Source: Nocardia pseudobrasiliensis NBRC 108224 (GTDB lineage Bacteria > Actinomycetota > Actinomycetes > Mycobacteriales > Mycobacteriaceae). Taken from it: a stretch of DNA of 64,000 nucleotides. Each line of letters opens with the position of its first letter. The first letter of the stretch is position 1. The stretch lies in the NCBI RefSeq assembly GCF_001613105.1, contig NZ_BDBS01000030.1, positions 111,175 to 175,174 on the forward strand, in the 5' to 3' direction. Shown one piece after another: positions 62,177 to 64,000 of the stretch. Both the position numbers and the translations under genes were made by a program. The notes beneath the pieces are model-generated. The model searched no databases. It worked only from the letters and a program-made list of their open reading frames with translations, and was not told the origin of the DNA.

Positions 62177-63271
62177 GTGACCACCGATCTCATCGTATGC
62201 GGCCTGGGCCCGGCCGGACGCGCTCTCGCGCATCGCGCACTGGCACAGGGCTTCTCGGTGACGGTTGTCGACCCGCATCCGGACCGCCGCTGGACCGCGA
62301 CCTACGGCGGCTGGGCCGACGAGCTCCCGCACTGGCTCGACCGGCGCGTCCTGGCTGCGACGGTGGAGCGGCCGATCGCCTGGGGCACACGCCGATTCGA
62401 GATCGACCGGCGCTATGTCGTCTTCGACACCGCGGCCCTGCGCGACTCGCTGACCCTCGACGCCGCGCGGGTGATCGCCGCCCGGGCCACCGCCATCGAG
62501 CACGGATCGTTCCGTATGAAACGGCCTGCGCGAGTTCATCTCTCCTCGGGAGAGATCCTCACCGCCCGCCGGGCGATCGATGCCCGCGGCATATCTCGTT
62601 CCCCCGCGCACGCCGAACAGACCGCCTACGGCGTCGTGGTGCCCGAAACCATCTGGAACGAACCGCTGTTCATGGACTGGCGCCCCGACAGCGGCGCAGC
62701 CCCGGATCAAACACCGTCGTTCCTGTATGCGATACCCTTGGGCCACAACCGTTTCCTCCTGGAGGAAACCTGCCTCGCGGGCCGCCCCGCCCTCCCCCTC
62801 TCAACCCTGCGCACCCGCCTCCACCACCGCCTCCACACCCGAGGCATAACCCTCCAGGGCACCGAACCCACCGAGCACGTCCGCTTCCCCCTTCAGGGCG
62901 GCCATCCCTCCCCCCACCGATTCGGCGCGGCCGCCGCAATGCTCCACCCCGCAACGGGTTACAGCCTCACCACATCCCTGGCCACCGCCGACACTCTCAC
63001 CGGCCCCACCGGCAAAACCATCCACCTCCTACGCACAGCGGGCCTCCGCTCCCTCTTGGCTCTCCCCCCAACCACCCTCCCCGCCTTCTTCGACATCTTC
63101 TTCACCCTCCCCCCACACCACCAACGCGCCTACCTCTCCTCCACCAACCCCCGCACCACCGCCACCGCAATGCTCGCCCTCTTCACCGCCCTCCCCTGGC
63201 CCCTACGCCGCACCCTGGCCACCGCAACCTTGGGCCTGCACAGCCCAAACCGCACTCCCGACCGAAAGTGA
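62177..63271 (+). CDS. Lycopene cyclase-like FAD enzyme
   Basis: It closes the ends of lycopene to make cyclic carotenoids. The protein has 364 residues from the GTG at 62177 (an ATG at 62138 would add 13). The N-terminal dinucleotide fold is LIVCGLGPAGRALAHRALAQ, then VVDPHP and TYGGWADELPHWL. The family segments AIDARG (before SRSPAH), NEPLFMDWRP, FLYAIPLGHNRFLLEETCLA and FGAAAAMLHPATGYSLTTSL follow. The C-terminus FFDIFFTLPPHHQRAYLSS is typical of CrtL-type cyclases. No other carotenoid gene is in the window. The second half uses a very C-rich codon set. Confidence 0.85.
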   Translation: MTTDLIVCGLGPAGRALAHRALAQGFSVTVVDPHPDRRWTATYGGWADELPHWLDRRVLAATVERPIAWGTRRFEIDRRYVVFDTAALRDSLTLDAARVIAARATAIEHGSFRMKRPARVHLSSGEILTARRAIDARGISRSPAHAEQTAYGVVVPETIWNEPLFMDWRPDSGAAPDQTPSFLYAIPLGHNRFLLEETCLAGRPALPLSTLRTRLHHRLHTRGITLQGTEPTEHVRFPLQGGHPSPHRFGAAAAMLHPATGYSLTTSLATADTLTGPTGKTIHLLRTAGLRSLLALPPTTLPAFFDIFFTLPPHHQRAYLSSTNPRTTATAMLALFTALPWPLRRTLATATLGLHSPNRTPDRK

Positions 63272-63469
63272 CGGAGAGTTCCCGCAATCGGCGAACATCG
63301 CCTCTGGACTCTTACCGATATCCGGATGAGCGAGCACCGCGTGGGCCAGATCGTTACCGGTGCGGCTCACGAAAATAGGCAACGCCGAAGCTCACCGCGC
63401 GGACGGCCATCGAGACCCCTTCGATCGAACCGCTTGTCCGGCCTCAGGCTACGGGATGCGGGTGGCTCG

Positions 63470-64000
63470 TCAGGTGCGGTCGACCACCAGGGCTGTGGTG
63501 TTGTCGGTGCCGCCGGTGCGGAGGGCCATGTCCACCAAGGCGTCCGCGGTGGGGCCCGCGGGGGTGGTGGCGGCGAGGAATTCCTTGATGGTGGCGATTT
63601 CCAGGCGTTTGTGGACGCCGTCGGTGCACAGGAGGAGACGGCCGTGGCTGGTGCCGGTGATGGAGTGGCCTACGGCTTCGGGGGTGACCGTGCGGACCGA
63701 GGTGGTTACCAGGTGGCTCATGCGCGGGAGGGGTTGGCGGCCCTGGGCGCGAAGGAGTTCGGCGACGGTGTGGTCGGTGGTGATCTGATGCAGGACACGG
63801 CCGTTCCAGCGGTAGGCGCGGCAGTCGCCGACCCACGCGATATCGCAGGGGCCGTCGGGCTGGTCGGCGGCGGGGATGACGGCGACGGCCAGGACGGTAT
63901 CGGCCGCGGGTTCGGGGAATTGGCGGTGTAATTCGTCGCGGGCGGCCAGGATCGCGGCGACCGCGCCGCGGCGGGTGCCGACCTGAGCGGCGACCGCGGC
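63470..64000 (-). CDS. PP2C-family Ser/Thr protein phosphatase, 5' end outside window
   Basis: The frame is open to the right edge, so the N-terminus is missing; 176 residues are seen. Motifs present are IAWVGDCRAYRWN (the PP2C GDSRAYR segment), LHQITTDHTVAELLRAQG, LLLCTDGVHKRLE (metal-binding D-G) and GGTDNTTALVVD (final metal Asp-Asn). This is a Mn/Mg-dependent phosphatase, a possible partner of Ser/Thr kinases such as the one at 15-17 kb. The coding strand is strongly C-rich in third positions. Confidence 0.8.
   Translation of the reverse strand, partial: AAVAAQVGTRRGAVAAILAARDELHRQFPEPAADTVLAVAVIPAADQPDGPCDIAWVGDCRAYRWNGRVLHQITTDHTVAELLRAQGRQPLPRMSHLVTTSVRTVTPEAVGHSITGTSHGRLLLCTDGVHKRLEIATIKEFLAATTPAGPTADALVDMALRTGGTDNTTALVVDRT

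Overview
The window is high-GC actinobacterial chromosome, most likely Nocardia or a close mycolic-acid-containing relative. The evidence is an Mpa/ARC proteasomal ATPase ending in Gln-Tyr-Leu, the fabG1-inhA-hemH cluster of FAS-II, a RipA-like NlpC/P60 hydrolase, a mycothiol-type DsbA protein, a PapA-like acyltransferase, and gene order that follows two Mycobacterium tuberculosis blocks (Rv2115c-Rv2125 and Rv1472-Rv1485). No tRNA, rRNA, CRISPR array, insertion sequence or prophage was seen.

Layout. 1-4.4 kb: an accessory stretch (GT39 glycosyltransferase cut by the left edge, TetR, small secreted protein, XRE-TPR regulator, two small ORFs). 4.4-10 kb: core block mpa / LppK-like lipoprotein / trmI / RecB-type nuclease / hisG-hisE. 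9.9-13.4 kb: a tightly coupled operon of a 2OG-Fe(II) oxygenase, a SAM methyltransferase and a carnitine/choline-type acyltransferase. 13.6-21.6 kb: methyltransferase, HAD phosphatase, Ser/Thr kinase, metH and a PAC2 protein. 21.7-32.3 kb: a resolvase-like small protein and XRE regulator, a DUF2127 membrane protein, then a Wadjet/Ept-type condensin set (JetA, JetB, JetC) with no JetD nuclease and a methyltransferase in its place. 32.3-34.5 kb: a monothiol DsbA-like protein and a GltB-like FMN protein. 34.7-49.6 kb: Hsp70-like membrane protein, hemH-inhA-fabG1, VWA/DUF58/MoxR, PapA-like acyltransferase, ripA, Rv1476-like protein, aconitase and its regulator AcnR. 49.6-64 kb: hydrolases, PadR-thioesterase, a two-gene graspetide (ATP-grasp RiPP) candidate, MarR-cupin, small HTH protein, DHFR-like reductase, two repeat-rich secreted proteins, ABC-F, SDR, a membrane protein, lycopene cyclase and a PP2C phosphatase cut by the right edge.

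Regulation. Many genes have a TANNNT box 6-8 nt before the start codon and no Shine-Dalgarno sequence, which is the signature of leaderless transcripts; this decided several starts. A sequence matching the corynebacterial AcnR operator lies between the divergent Rv1476-like gene and acn. Local inverted repeats flank the PadR, MarR and TetR genes.

The best candidates for undescribed biology are the graspetide pair at 52.5-54.0 kb and the oxygenase/methyltransferase/acyltransferase operon at 9.9-13.4 kb. The JetD-less condensin operon comes next. All functions are inferred from reading the sequence; no database search was run.
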